Shown here one piece after another: positions 8,716 through 17,873 of a stretch of DNA of 64,000 nucleotides. The position numbers and the translations under genes were made by a program. The notes beneath the pieces were generated by a model. It ran no database searches. It had not been told where the DNA came from and saw only the letters and a list, made by a program, of their open reading frames with translations. The stretch is from the NCBI RefSeq assembly GCF_036336025.1, contig NZ_JAYKKE010000001.1, forward strand, positions 563,790 through 627,789, in the 5' to 3' direction. Each line of letters begins with the position of its first letter. The first letter of the stretch is position 1. Origin of the DNA: Stomatohabitans albus. Its GTDB lineage: Bacteria; Actinomycetota; Nitriliruptoria; Euzebyales; Euzebyaceae.

Positions 8716-10204
8716 CAAACCCTTTGCTAAGGAGTCATTCGACGTACCTTCCATCGCAGTAGTTGCTGCGATGGCATCGGTCCTTACCGCATTTACGTGG
8801 TTTGGGCCTACTTGGGCGTCCAAAACCGTTATTTGGATATGTCTGTTTTTGACGTTGGAATCCTTTGGGTCTTTGCTTCACGAAACCGAGCACAAAACAA
8901 CCTGGTTCTTCGCCATGGCCTGTGCCTTGTTACTCCCAATTTGGTTAACGGTTGCTATCCAGTATGGCCCCCAAGCCAGCCTGATCATTAACGTGCTCAT
9001 TCTGGCCGCTGACGTATCTGCGATTTTAACGATTGCAAGTACAACGCACCGGACCCTATCAGCCATGATCACTAACACGATGCCAGTGCTCATTATGGTT
9101 TCGTCAATCACGATTGCGGTCATACTTGAGAGCGGTAACCCCGATGCATTGATCACCATCAAATGGTTGCACCTTGTTTGCTTACTCCTAATCGGGTTGA
9201 CCGCCTATGACGCTTCCAACTACGTGCATTCAATCGGTCCGGTTTCGAGCATCATCATGCTGACTATGTCAGGGTACTGGTTTGGCACACTCTTCCAAGC
9301 GCTACCAACCGTCTCCTATCTTGTTGAAGGACTTACCTGGGAAACGGCATCTGGGCGTGTCATTACCGTATTGTGGTTGAGCTTTCTGACCTTGAGCATT
9401 ACCGCCCAACGAGAAGCCATATCACTCAGCGAGTTCAATCGTAAAAAATCTGGGTTCAATTCAGCAGCAGCTTCGATCGGGAGCGTAGAACTGGCAATTT
9501 GGGTCCTGCCACTTACCGCCATCATGGGTATGTTCTCCTTGTCTGCCACGTCCTTCCGGGTCCTTGCGGTTTCTGCAATCATCGCAGCAGCCCTCTTTAT
9601 TCGCCGGTTCCGGGTATTGCAGATAAGCGAAATGGAAACCAGTGACCGGCTCCATGTAGCGCTTGCCACGGACCCCTTGACCGGCGCTTTAAACCGCACT
9701 GGTCTCGCTAAACACTGGGATGAGAACCATTCAGGAGCAACGGTTGCATTCATTGACTTAGATCAATTTAAGCCAATCAACGATCGGCACGGTCACATCG
9801 TTGGTGATGAAGTTCTCCAGGTGCTATCTCGCCGGATCATGAACTCCATTCGCTGTGAAGATGTTGTATGCCGGTGGGGTGGTGACGAGTTCTTGATTGT
9901 CGGTCCAATTATGGATGCTGACGACGCCGATACGTTCTGCGACCGTATCCGAGACGCGATTCAAGTACCGATAACGGTTAAAGGCGGCCTTGTGCTCAAA
10001 ATGGATGCATCCATTGGATACGCCTTGGTCAATGCTGGGGTGGACTTTGTGACCGCCACGGAGCAAGCCGACCGCATGATGTACTTGAAGAAGCAGAAAA
10101 AACAAGGTCGTGCACCAAAATCTACTACCACCCGGACTCGTGAAACCGCTCGGGTGAATACAACGCCCCTAAATCCCGAACCAACCGTATCGGAGAGGGG
10201 GTAA
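8651..10204 (+). CDS. Membrane diguanylate cyclase (GGDEF) with intact I-site
   Basis: 517-aa protein with about eight hydrophobic segments between residues 35 and 318 and a C-terminal GGDEF domain (about 335-490) that makes cyclic di-GMP from two GTP. The active-site loop is an exact GGDEF (410-414), the substrate-binding FIDLDQFKPINDRHGH is present, and the product-inhibition site RxxD (Arg401-Asp404) lies five residues before it. The ATG at 8651 has AGGAAAG at good distance; ATG 8669 behind GAGGAG is an alternative. The start overlaps the preceding gene by 65 bp. The tail after ~490 is basic and Thr-rich. The N-terminal part is a membrane sensor without a recognised ligand domain. Confidence 0.88.
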   Translation: MLQSRSMEQANWPSWLKVPLLSKPFAKESFDVPSIAVVAAMASVLTAFTWFGPTWASKTVIWICLFLTLESFGSLLHETEHKTTWFFAMACALLLPIWLTVAIQYGPQASLIINVLILAADVSAILTIASTTHRTLSAMITNTMPVLIMVSSITIAVILESGNPDALITIKWLHLVCLLLIGLTAYDASNYVHSIGPVSSIIMLTMSGYWFGTLFQALPTVSYLVEGLTWETASGRVITVLWLSFLTLSITAQREAISLSEFNRKKSGFNSAAASIGSVELAIWVLPLTAIMGMFSLSATSFRVLAVSAIIAAALFIRRFRVLQISEMETSDRLHVALATDPLTGALNRTGLAKHWDENHSGATVAFIDLDQFKPINDRHGHIVGDEVLQVLSRRIMNSIRCEDVVCRWGGDEFLIVGPIMDADDADTFCDRIRDAIQVPITVKGGLVLKMDASIGYALVNAGVDFVTATEQADRMMYLKKQKKQGRAPKSTTTRTRETARVNTTPLNPEPTVSERG

Positions 10205-10205
10205 C

Positions 10206-11663
10206 ATGCAAGAACGTCGTCGGGCCAACCTCCAACTCGCTGAACAGCGCCTATCTGGTCCAGCTCTTGTTGCGTTGGTTGTCGCCATCGTGGTTAGTCT
10301 TGCTTTCACGGTCTATCTTCCACTGACCTGGTCGATTAACTTCTCAGCACTCGCCTATGTGGTCTGTATCGTGGCGTTGACCATCCACCTGGTCTTTGCA
10401 GAACGTCGCTTTGTGATCCTGCTTTTAATTTTCAATTTGTGCTGTTCATTGACAATGATGGCCGGTGTCTCACTGAACTTTTTGGGCTTCCCAACCGACT
10501 GGCCGACTTGGCTTATCGTTAGTCTTTCTGAATTGCAGTGGATTACCTTACTGGGCATCATCGTGGCAACGAACAACCGTGAGGCACGTGTTCAGCTCCA
10601 AACATTTATCCCTATCGCAATCGTATTTGTTTCCTTCGGCCTGCTTCGGATTTTAGATGTGGAGTCCTTGACGCTCCCGCAAATTCGTGTCCTAAACTCA
10701 ATCCAAGACATCATCGTCGTCATTCTCGCAGCGGACTCTGTGCTCAATAACGCCAGATCCACGATTGCAGCTCGATTGATGATGGCTTCGATCCTGCTAT
10801 TCAGTTTCTTTGACATGGTGGGTGTGATGCCCCATACCTACCTCACGGTGTACACGCCCGAGATGGTCACAAGCTATCTCGTTCGTTACTCCCTATTCTT
10901 CGGCGTAGCAAGTGCGTGGCTGATTTCGCTCGTGGTATGGCTACCAAACGCAGATCATATCGACATGCTGTTCCGGTTAGACCCAAACCGCCAAACACGG
11001 CAAATCAGCGCCGATGTGACCGTCATGTCCTTACCCGTTTTAGTACTGATCTTTGGTGGGTTCCCCACCCCCAATATGGGTTGGATACTTGGTGGAGCGT
11101 CGTTACTCAGCTCAGGCATCATCTTTTTGCAGTACCGTTCATCAGCTCGCCAACTCGAAACGGTCAACGACGGCCTCAAACGTTCTGCTACAACTGACCC
11201 GCTAACCCAGTTATCAAACCGTTACGGGCTTTCACAGTCCCTAGATAACTTGAAAACTGTTGGGGCAAGTGCCTGGTTTATCGACCTTAACCACTTCAAA
11301 GATATTAACGACGAGTATGGGCACGCCCTGGGTGACGCCGTCTTGCAATTTACGGCCCAGCAGCTTTTAAAGTGCGCACAACCTGACGACGTCGTTGCCC
11401 GATACGGCGGGGATGAGTTTGCCATTATTCGCCCCGAAGCTCGCCCACTGGAACTCTCTTCGTTTTCAAAGGAGTTGGAAGCTGCGGTTGGTAAGACCGT
11501 CACCTTGCACGGCCGCGAACTCACCATTAGTGCCTCAGTAGGTTCGGCCGTAGCCGGTGCAGGCGAAGATGTTCATGAGGTTGTTCACTTTGCTGACCTG
11601 GCCATGTATATGAAAAAGACCCGTCGTGGACGCGGACGGGCACGGGCACGGGTGAATCACTAA
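10206..11663 (+). CDS. Membrane diguanylate cyclase (GGDEF) lacking the I-site arginine
   Basis: 485-aa protein of the same design as the gene upstream: about nine hydrophobic segments (20-310) then a GGDEF domain (about 325-485) with FIDLNHFKDINDEYGH and an exact GGDEF loop (401-405). The inhibitory RxxD has become QxxD (Gln392, Asp395), so feedback inhibition by cyclic di-GMP is probably weak or absent, unlike its neighbour. It starts one base after the upstream stop with GAGAGGGGG as ribosome site. Last gene of the chemosensory operon; a 65-bp gap then leads to metH. Confidence 0.88.
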   Translation: MQERRRANLQLAEQRLSGPALVALVVAIVVSLAFTVYLPLTWSINFSALAYVVCIVALTIHLVFAERRFVILLLIFNLCCSLTMMAGVSLNFLGFPTDWPTWLIVSLSELQWITLLGIIVATNNREARVQLQTFIPIAIVFVSFGLLRILDVESLTLPQIRVLNSIQDIIVVILAADSVLNNARSTIAARLMMASILLFSFFDMVGVMPHTYLTVYTPEMVTSYLVRYSLFFGVASAWLISLVVWLPNADHIDMLFRLDPNRQTRQISADVTVMSLPVLVLIFGGFPTPNMGWILGGASLLSSGIIFLQYRSSARQLETVNDGLKRSATTDPLTQLSNRYGLSQSLDNLKTVGASAWFIDLNHFKDINDEYGHALGDAVLQFTAQQLLKCAQPDDVVARYGGDEFAIIRPEARPLELSSFSKELEAAVGKTVTLHGRELTISASVGSAVAGAGEDVHEVVHFADLAMYMKKTRRGRGRARARVNH

Positions 11664-11728
11664 TAGTCGCTGTTGACTGCCCGTTTCCCTGTAAGACTGG
11701 TCGGCTCTCTGTTTTTTGAAGGTGTGCC

Positions 11729-14700
11729 ATGCCAGATTTCGCAAAAGCCCTCGCCAACACGGTTAACGATGGTCCTATCATCCTTGATGGAGCTATGGGT
11801 GCTTCCTTGCAAACGAAGGAACTGACCGAGGCTGATTTTGGTGGGCTTGATGGGTGTAACGAAGTGCTCGTTCGCACCCGGCCTGATGTGATCCGTGATC
11901 TTCACCTTGAGTTCCTGGCGGTCGGAGTGGACGCAGTTGAAACCGACTCCTTTGGTGGGGCGCCATGGGTTCTTGATGAATACGGCTTAGGTAAGGAGAC
12001 TGAGGAACTCAACCGCCTCAGTGCGGCTATTGCACGCGAAGCCTGTGATGAGGCATACCGTTCAAGCAACCGTTCACGGGAACGGTTTGTTGTGGGTTCG
12101 ATGGGACCAGGTACTAAAAGCCCGACGCTGTCACTAGCCAAACGAGGTGATGAGTTCGATTTTATTGCCACGAAAACAATGGTTGACGGCTATGTCCGCC
12201 AGGCTCGTGGCCTCTTGGCTGGTGGTGCCGACCTGCTCCTTATCGAAACGGTGTTTGATTTATTACAAGCTAAATCGGCGGTCGTTGCCTGCCATGAAGC
12301 CATGGCCGCAGAGGGTATCACCGTCCCTATTGCGGTGAGTGTGACTATCGAAGCCAATATCAACACGATGCTGTTGGGGTCTGACACCTCTGCGGCGCTC
12401 TATACGCTCGAAGCGTTGGGTATCGACCTTATTGGGTTGAACTGTGCGACTGGCCCGCAAGATATGCGCGAACACGTTCGCTATTTGAGTGAGCACTCTC
12501 GCTTGCCAATCATGGTGGTACCAAACGCGGGGCTGCCAGAGAATATCAATGGCCAAACGTGTTATCGCTTAACTCCAGAGGAATTAGCGGCGTCGCACCA
12601 TGAATTTGTAACCAAGCTCGGTGTGCAGATGGTGGGTGGCTGTTGTGGCACAACGCCAACCCACTTAAAGGCCGTGGTTGATGCCGTCCAGCGGCAACCA
12701 GTGGCTGATCGAGCCGTGACATTTGAACCAGGGCTTGCCAGTTTGTATTCGGCAGTGCCATGGGAACAAGAAAACAGCTTTCATATTATTGGTGAGCGGT
12801 TGAATGCCAACGGATCGAAGGCGTTTCGTGACTATCTCTTAGCCGAAGATATGAACGCAATGCTCAAAATCGCGCGGACCCAAACCGCTGAAGGGGCAAA
12901 TAGCCTGGACGTTTGCGTTGACTATGTAGGGCGCAACGGTGTTGACGATATGGTGCCCCTGGTCAACCAATTGGCCACCACATCTACGCTACCCCTGGTT
13001 ATCGACTCCACCCAAACAGATGTCATTGAAGCCGCATTGATTCGTATGGCTGGTCGGGCGGTCATCAACAGTGTGAACCTCGAAGATGGACGCACAAAGG
13101 CAGATGTGTTGTTGCCGCTGGCTAAAAAGTGGGGTCATGCCGTGATAGCCCTGGCTATCGATGAAACCGGCCAGGCGCGAACGGCTGACTGGAAGGTCGA
13201 TGTCTGTAAACGCATCGCTGAGATTGCGATTAATGAGCATGGATTACGGGCTGAAGACCTCATCTTTGACACACTGACGTTCCCGCTCGGCAGTGGTGCG
13301 GAGGACCTGCGTAAAGACGGCATGGAAACGCTCGAAGCGATCCGCCGAGTTAAAGCTGAGATTCCAGGCTGTTTGACAACCCTCGGTCTTTCAAACGTGA
13401 GTTTCGGGTTAAACCCTGCGGCCCGCCAGGTATTAAATAGTGTGTTTTTACACCACTGCTTAGAGGCCGGTTTGGATTCAGCCATTGTGCATGCCTCAAA
13501 GATTTTGCCGCTCGCCCGTATTGATGATGAGGCACGAATTACCTGTGAAGACCTTATCTTTGACCGGCGCGGAACGGCTGGGCGTGATGGTACCGCAGGT
13601 GAGGACTATGACCCCTTAATGCACCTAATTGAACTCTTTGAAGGGGCCAAAGTTGCCGACGATGGGGCGGCTCGGCTGGCCGAGTTGACACTTGAAGAGC
13701 GTCTCGCAACACGCATCATCGATGCTGAACGAGAAGGGCTCAATGAGGATTTAGATGCCGCGATGGCTGCTGGAATTAGCCCACTGGACATTATCAATGA
13801 ACACCTCTTAGCGGGGATGAAAGTTGTGGGTGAACGCTTTGGGTCCGGTGAGATGCAGCTCCCCTTTGTGCTGCAATCAGCAGAAACGATGAAAGCGGCG
13901 GTTGCCTATTTGGAACCATTTATGGATGCGGTTGATACCAAAGCAAAGGCATCTATTGTGCTCGCTACGGTAAAAGGTGATGTGCACGATATTGGTAAGA
14001 ACCTCGTAGACATTATTTTGTCGAATAACGGGTTTATTGTGCACAATATCGGGATTAAACAGCCTATTGATGCCATCATGGCTGCCGTTCGTGAAACGAA
14101 CGCCGATGCGATTGGCTTGAGTGGGCTATTAGTGAAGTCCACCGTGGTGATGCGTGAAGACCTAGAAGTACTCCGTGCCGCCAATATGGCCGGTATTCCG
14201 GTGCTGCTAGGTGGGGCGGCGTTGAATCGTTCCTATGTTGAAAAGGATTTGCGTTCAGAACACCCAGGCCCTGTGTTTTATTGCAAGGATGCCTTCTCTG
14301 GCCTTCAAATTATGGAAGAACTCGCAGCAGGTAATGTGCCGGAGAATTGGGGCCGCGAGATCGCTGAAAGCAGAGTCAAAGCGGTGGGTGTCAAACGTGA
14401 GGAACGCGACTTGTATGAGGTGATCGAACGTACCGTACCTTCTGCACCGACGATCCCGACACCACCTTTTTGGGGTACACGAATTACCCGCGGGCTGACC
14501 TTAGCGTCTATTGCTGAATGGCTCAATAAAACCGCCTTGTTTAGGACCCAGTGGGGGTATGGGGCAAAGGATATTGACCAGGGCGAAGTGGCACTACGAG
14601 ATGTGCTTGCGCGTGCACGAACCGAAGGCTGGCTGGTTCCTGAGATGGTTCATGGTTGGTTCCGCGCAGCATCTGACGGGAACGATGTCTTGATCTGGCG

Positions 14701-15220
14701 GCATCCCGATGACGCCGAACCAGCCCACCGCCTCACGTTTCCCCGGCAGACTGCTGGCCGTCGCCGTTGTATCGCAGATTTCTTTGAGCCAGTTGAGCGT
14801 GGGGTCACTGATGTGATCGGGTTTCAACTCGTAACGATGGGGAATGCGGTATCTGAACGTGCGGCTGAGCTATTCAAGGCAGACGCATACACGGATTATT
14901 TATATACACACGGCATAGGTGTTGAAATGGCTGAGGCGCTTGCTGAGATGGCCCATGCCCGTGCACGCACGGAACTGGGTATTGATGGTGATGATGCCAG
15001 CACCCTGAAAGAGATTTTCCGTCAGGGATATCGCGGGTCACGGTATTCCTTCGGCTATGCGGCCTGCCCGGATCTTGAGATGCGTGCCGTTTCTATGGAT
15101 CTCCTTGAGGCTGAACGCATTGGGGTCTCCCTTTCTGACACCTTCCAATTACACCCGGAGCAATCAACCGATGCCTTTATTGTGCATCACCCTGACGCCA
15201 AGTACTTCAACGCCCGCTAA
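11729..15220 (+). CDS. metH: Cobalamin-dependent methionine synthase
   Basis: 1163-aa four-module enzyme that moves a methyl group from 5-methyltetrahydrofolate via cobalamin to homocysteine. Modules in order: homocysteine/zinc domain (1-320; zinc Cys239 in GLNCATGP and Cys305-Cys306 in GGCCGTTP), pterin-binding domain (about 350-610), cobalamin cap and Rossmann domain (about 640-880; DVHDIG with axial His753, and GLSGLLVKS), and C-terminal reactivation domain (about 910-1163; GSRYSFGYAACPD, a variant of the usual RxxxGYPACP). Complete length for the family. AAGG lies 8-9 bases before the ATG. No cobalamin riboswitch is apparent in the 65-bp upstream gap. Confidence 0.97.
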   Translation: MPDFAKALANTVNDGPIILDGAMGASLQTKELTEADFGGLDGCNEVLVRTRPDVIRDLHLEFLAVGVDAVETDSFGGAPWVLDEYGLGKETEELNRLSAAIAREACDEAYRSSNRSRERFVVGSMGPGTKSPTLSLAKRGDEFDFIATKTMVDGYVRQARGLLAGGADLLLIETVFDLLQAKSAVVACHEAMAAEGITVPIAVSVTIEANINTMLLGSDTSAALYTLEALGIDLIGLNCATGPQDMREHVRYLSEHSRLPIMVVPNAGLPENINGQTCYRLTPEELAASHHEFVTKLGVQMVGGCCGTTPTHLKAVVDAVQRQPVADRAVTFEPGLASLYSAVPWEQENSFHIIGERLNANGSKAFRDYLLAEDMNAMLKIARTQTAEGANSLDVCVDYVGRNGVDDMVPLVNQLATTSTLPLVIDSTQTDVIEAALIRMAGRAVINSVNLEDGRTKADVLLPLAKKWGHAVIALAIDETGQARTADWKVDVCKRIAEIAINEHGLRAEDLIFDTLTFPLGSGAEDLRKDGMETLEAIRRVKAEIPGCLTTLGLSNVSFGLNPAARQVLNSVFLHHCLEAGLDSAIVHASKILPLARIDDEARITCEDLIFDRRGTAGRDGTAGEDYDPLMHLIELFEGAKVADDGAARLAELTLEERLATRIIDAEREGLNEDLDAAMAAGISPLDIINEHLLAGMKVVGERFGSGEMQLPFVLQSAETMKAAVAYLEPFMDAVDTKAKASIVLATVKGDVHDIGKNLVDIILSNNGFIVHNIGIKQPIDAIMAAVRETNADAIGLSGLLVKSTVVMREDLEVLRAANMAGIPVLLGGAALNRSYVEKDLRSEHPGPVFYCKDAFSGLQIMEELAAGNVPENWGREIAESRVKAVGVKREERDLYEVIERTVPSAPTIPTPPFWGTRITRGLTLASIAEWLNKTALFRTQWGYGAKDIDQGEVALRDVLARARTEGWLVPEMVHGWFRAASDGNDVLIWRHPDDAEPAHRLTFPRQTAGRRRCIADFFEPVERGVTDVIGFQLVTMGNAVSERAAELFKADAYTDYLYTHGIGVEMAEALAEMAHARARTELGIDGDDASTLKEIFRQGYRGSRYSFGYAACPDLEMRAVSMDLLEAERIGVSLSDTFQLHPEQSTDAFIVHHPDAKYFNAR

Positions 15221-15313
15221 GAGAATAGGATACGAAACCTTATTCGAAAGCCATTATGCTTTGCCACCATCTGGCTAGGTAGTCACCTTTTCGAGGATTA
15301 TAGGTTCTCCCTA

Positions 15314-15354
15314 TGAAGTGTTTTATAGCCACTATTTTGGCTTTAATCACTTCA
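15314..15354 (+). terminator. Probable metH terminator
   Basis: Inverted repeat TGAAGTG/CACTTCA with an inner AGCC/GGCT stem, followed by a T-rich stretch (ATCTTTCTTC). It lies about 95 bp after metH. The same bases also fall inside a 19-codon open frame (see findings). Confidence 0.55.
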
Positions 15355-15451
15355 ATCTTTCTTCTGAGATAATGCTCATTTGTTTTCATACTAAATGCTC
15401 ACAGCGCTACATATTTGAGTTCAACCGGAACATGGAGAAAACACGAATACA

Positions 15452-15481
15452 AATGAGGCCGCTCACAGGAGCAGCCTCATT
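15452..15481. terminator. Strong hairpin, probable bidirectional terminator
   Basis: AATGAGGC paired with GCCTCATT around an inner GCTC/GAGC stem and a 4-base loop, one mismatch. On the minus strand it is followed by T-rich sequence (TGTATTCGTGTTTT), so it probably ends transcripts from tag; the plus-strand tail is poor in T. Confidence 0.6.
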
Positions 15482-15704
15482 CATCTAATGGTCAGACGTA
15501 TCCTACTCGAAGAGCACGCACAATCGTGCAGACCATCACGACGTTAAATGAATCGTTGCCATATATATCCCCATAGATTCAGGAAATAGCCTGGAATATC
15601 AGCTGTTCAGCAGGCCATTGCTCCATAGGTTCATGGTGATTAAACAAATGTGCAGCATTCGACCGCAGAGAACGGGGTGTGTGATATCCCGTGTTCACCT
15701 GAGA

Positions 15705-16286
15705 TCAGATCGACTCAGCCGTACCTCGGAATGCACAGGAACGGATATGGTCATTCACCATGCCGGTTGATTGCATAAATGCATACACAATCGTAGGCCC
15801 AACAAAGCTGAATCCTCGCCGTTTGAGGTCCTCGCTCATCTTCTGGGCAATGGGAGTGAACGAAGGCACTTGGGTTGGGTCCTTCCAATGATTCACAATC
15901 GGAGTACCATCCACGAACTCCCAACAATACGTATCAAACGCAAGACCTTGGTCGCGCATGGTCAAAAAGGCACAAGCATTCGTTGTTGCAGCCGCAATTT
16001 TTAACCGGTTACGAATAATGCCGGGATTGGCTACCAATTCAGCGCGTTTTGCATCGTCATATTGTGCAAGCCTCTCGGGGTCAAAATCATCGTATGCCGT
16101 GCATAGTGCATTCCACTTCCGCAAAATCGTGACCCACGACAATCCGGCTTGTTGTCCTTCAAGCATCAGCATCTTGAATAACTGGTGGCTATCGTGAACA
16201 GGGTTTCCCCACACCTCGTCGTGATACTGCATTTCGATGCGTGAAGAAAGAGCCCACTTACAGCGCGGGAGTGTGGTGTCTATCAT
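15705..16286 (-). CDS. tag: DNA-3-methyladenine glycosylase I
   Basis: 193-aa base-excision repair enzyme that removes 3-methyladenine from alkylated DNA. Near the N-terminus RCKWAL supplies the zinc cysteine and YHDEVWGNP the conserved EWG-type motif; LEGQQAGLSWVTILRKW is the family hallmark; the C-terminal STGMVNDHIRSC supplies the last zinc His and Cys. Normal length. It lies just downstream of the GTPase pair on the same strand (9-bp gap). Confidence 0.94.
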   Translation of the reverse strand: MIDTTLPRCKWALSSRIEMQYHDEVWGNPVHDSHQLFKMLMLEGQQAGLSWVTILRKWNALCTAYDDFDPERLAQYDDAKRAELVANPGIIRNRLKIAAATTNACAFLTMRDQGLAFDTYCWEFVDGTPIVNHWKDPTQVPSFTPIAQKMSEDLKRRGFSFVGPTIVYAFMQSTGMVNDHIRSCAFRGTAESI

Positions 16287-16295
16287 TTGCTAAGG

Positions 16296-17873
16296 TCACG
16301 TCCGTCTTATGGTCGTTGAGTGAGAAGGAACGGGGTGTTCAAGCTCGTGGAGTTCAATCGCAGCAGCAGATAATTCAGCAAGCGGTTCAGTCACGTGGGT
16401 ATTGATCAGCGCATGCATCCCACTCAATAGTTGGCGCGTCGCCAGTTCACCTCGTTGACGTGCAAGAAGTGCCCCACCACCAGCCGCAAGCATCGAAGCA
16501 ACCAGTCCGATAATAAGGCCGATAACCACAAGCCACGTAGGTGCGGGCAACGCGCCGATAGGGAGTGCAGCTTCACGCAACGTATCCGTACTCACAAGCA
16601 AGAACGCACCGATAAGGCGCAACCCGATGAGCCAGATACCTCCCAGTACTACCGCGAGTATGCCGATGAGTTGGCTTGCATTGAGGGCACGCACCCACCA
16701 AGGCATCGTTTCTGGCAGACTGAGCGTACGAGAAGCCGCCTGGTCAAGGCCAGCCAACACCGGTTCACGTGCCTGGTCAACAAGCGCCTTAACTGCAGGG
16801 CGCCAAACCGGCCCTGTTGCCGCTTCGATTGGGGCAGCAACGGCTCGCATTGCCTTCGCTACATGCGCACTCGCCATGGGTGAAACGGTGGGCCGTATAA
16901 CTGTGGTGACAGGAATCTTTCGCCATCGTTCAAGCCATCGCATCGGTGGCCACCCTGCTTGTAAAAATACATCACGACGGGTTTGTGCCTTGACCGCATC
17001 AGCTACTTGGACAGCCCCAATACCTGCCGCTAGATCAGGAATCATCGCCTGTAGCACCACCGGCTGTTCAAGTACGTGGGGGTTCTTGACGCTATCGGCG
17101 CCAGGGAGTTGGGCACGTGTCTGGTGGAGGTCAGTCAGCACCCGCTGCACCATCGCTTCACGGGCTCGAACACGCTGGCCAATTCGGTTTCGCAAGGCAG
17201 GAATACCATCACCAGTAAGCCCACTAACGGCCAGTGGCTTAACCTGTTCTAGCCCGTCAGCCCGGAGGAGACGGGCCAAGTCGGCCATTACGGTGGCCAC
17301 CTCATCTGATGAAAGACGATCACATTGGTTCAACAGAACATCTAAGACAGCAGCATGGCCGCGCATAGGTTGTAAAAAGTCTTGGTGCAAACTGGCATCA
17401 GCATATTTTTGTGGATCCGTTACCCAGATGATGGCATCCACAGCACCGATCAAACGCTCCGCCTGGGCACGATTACTCAATGCAAAGGAATCAAAGTCTG
17501 GGAGGTCAACGAGTACCAAGCCCATCAACGCCTCGGGGCTGTATTCAAGATAGTGGCGGTTACTGATTGCTAGCGCATCTAAGAGGGGGCCGGCTTCATC
17601 TAAACCGCCAAATACCACAGCTAATGGTTCGCCAGTGGTTGGGCGTTTCATTCCAGGTGTTGCAACCTCATGACCCACGATGGCATTAAAGAGCGTTGAC
17701 TTTCCCGACCCTGTTGTGCCCGCAAGTGCTACAACCGTGTGGGCTTGACTCAACCCCAGTCGTCGTTTCGCCTGGTCAACGACAGCAACCGCATCCTGAA
17801 CATCACCAAGTTTATAGCGTTGAATAATGGCAATCGCACCCTCGACATCGGCTAACGCTTCTTGAACATTCAC
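16296..17873 (-). CDS. Dynamin-like membrane GTPase (second of pair)
   Basis: 525-aa GTPase of the TRAFAC/dynamin-like class. G1 P-loop AGTTGSGKST (51-60), a threonine switch region (MKRPTTGEP), G3-like DLPDFDSF and G4-like NQCD are all present. A helical middle region is followed by two strong membrane segments (about 397-430 and 445-475) and a helical tail. Such proteins oligomerise on membranes; bacterial members act in membrane repair, fission or fusion, or division, but no specific role can be given. Its ATG overlaps the stop of the upstream GTPase by 4 bp, so the two are translated together and probably work as a heteromer. Confidence 0.75.
   Translation of the reverse strand: MNVQEALADVEGAIAIIQRYKLGDVQDAVAVVDQAKRRLGLSQAHTVVALAGTTGSGKSTLFNAIVGHEVATPGMKRPTTGEPLAVVFGGLDEAGPLLDALAISNRHYLEYSPEALMGLVLVDLPDFDSFALSNRAQAERLIGAVDAIIWVTDPQKYADASLHQDFLQPMRGHAAVLDVLLNQCDRLSSDEVATVMADLARLLRADGLEQVKPLAVSGLTGDGIPALRNRIGQRVRAREAMVQRVLTDLHQTRAQLPGADSVKNPHVLEQPVVLQAMIPDLAAGIGAVQVADAVKAQTRRDVFLQAGWPPMRWLERWRKIPVTTVIRPTVSPMASAHVAKAMRAVAAPIEAATGPVWRPAVKALVDQAREPVLAGLDQAASRTLSLPETMPWWVRALNASQLIGILAVVLGGIWLIGLRLIGAFLLVSTDTLREAALPIGALPAPTWLVVIGLIIGLVASMLAAGGGALLARQRGELATRQLLSGMHALINTHVTEPLAELSAAAIELHELEHPVPSHSTTIRRT

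Larger units (their letters stand above)
15221..15704. other. Intergenic region between convergent metH and tag
   Basis: 484 bp without a called gene. It holds the hairpins annotated separately (15314-15354 and 15452-15481), a weaker inverted repeat ACGGG/CCCGT at 15672-15692 and a 19-codon hydrophobic reading frame at 15313-15372. No tRNA, repeat array or mobile-element end was seen. Confidence 0.6.

Noticed and set aside
16627-17553. 308-codon plus-strand open frame across the GTPase gene
   Set aside because: It is antisense to a gene with intact GTPase motifs, and its sequence is low-complexity Ser/Arg/Ala typical of shadow frames.
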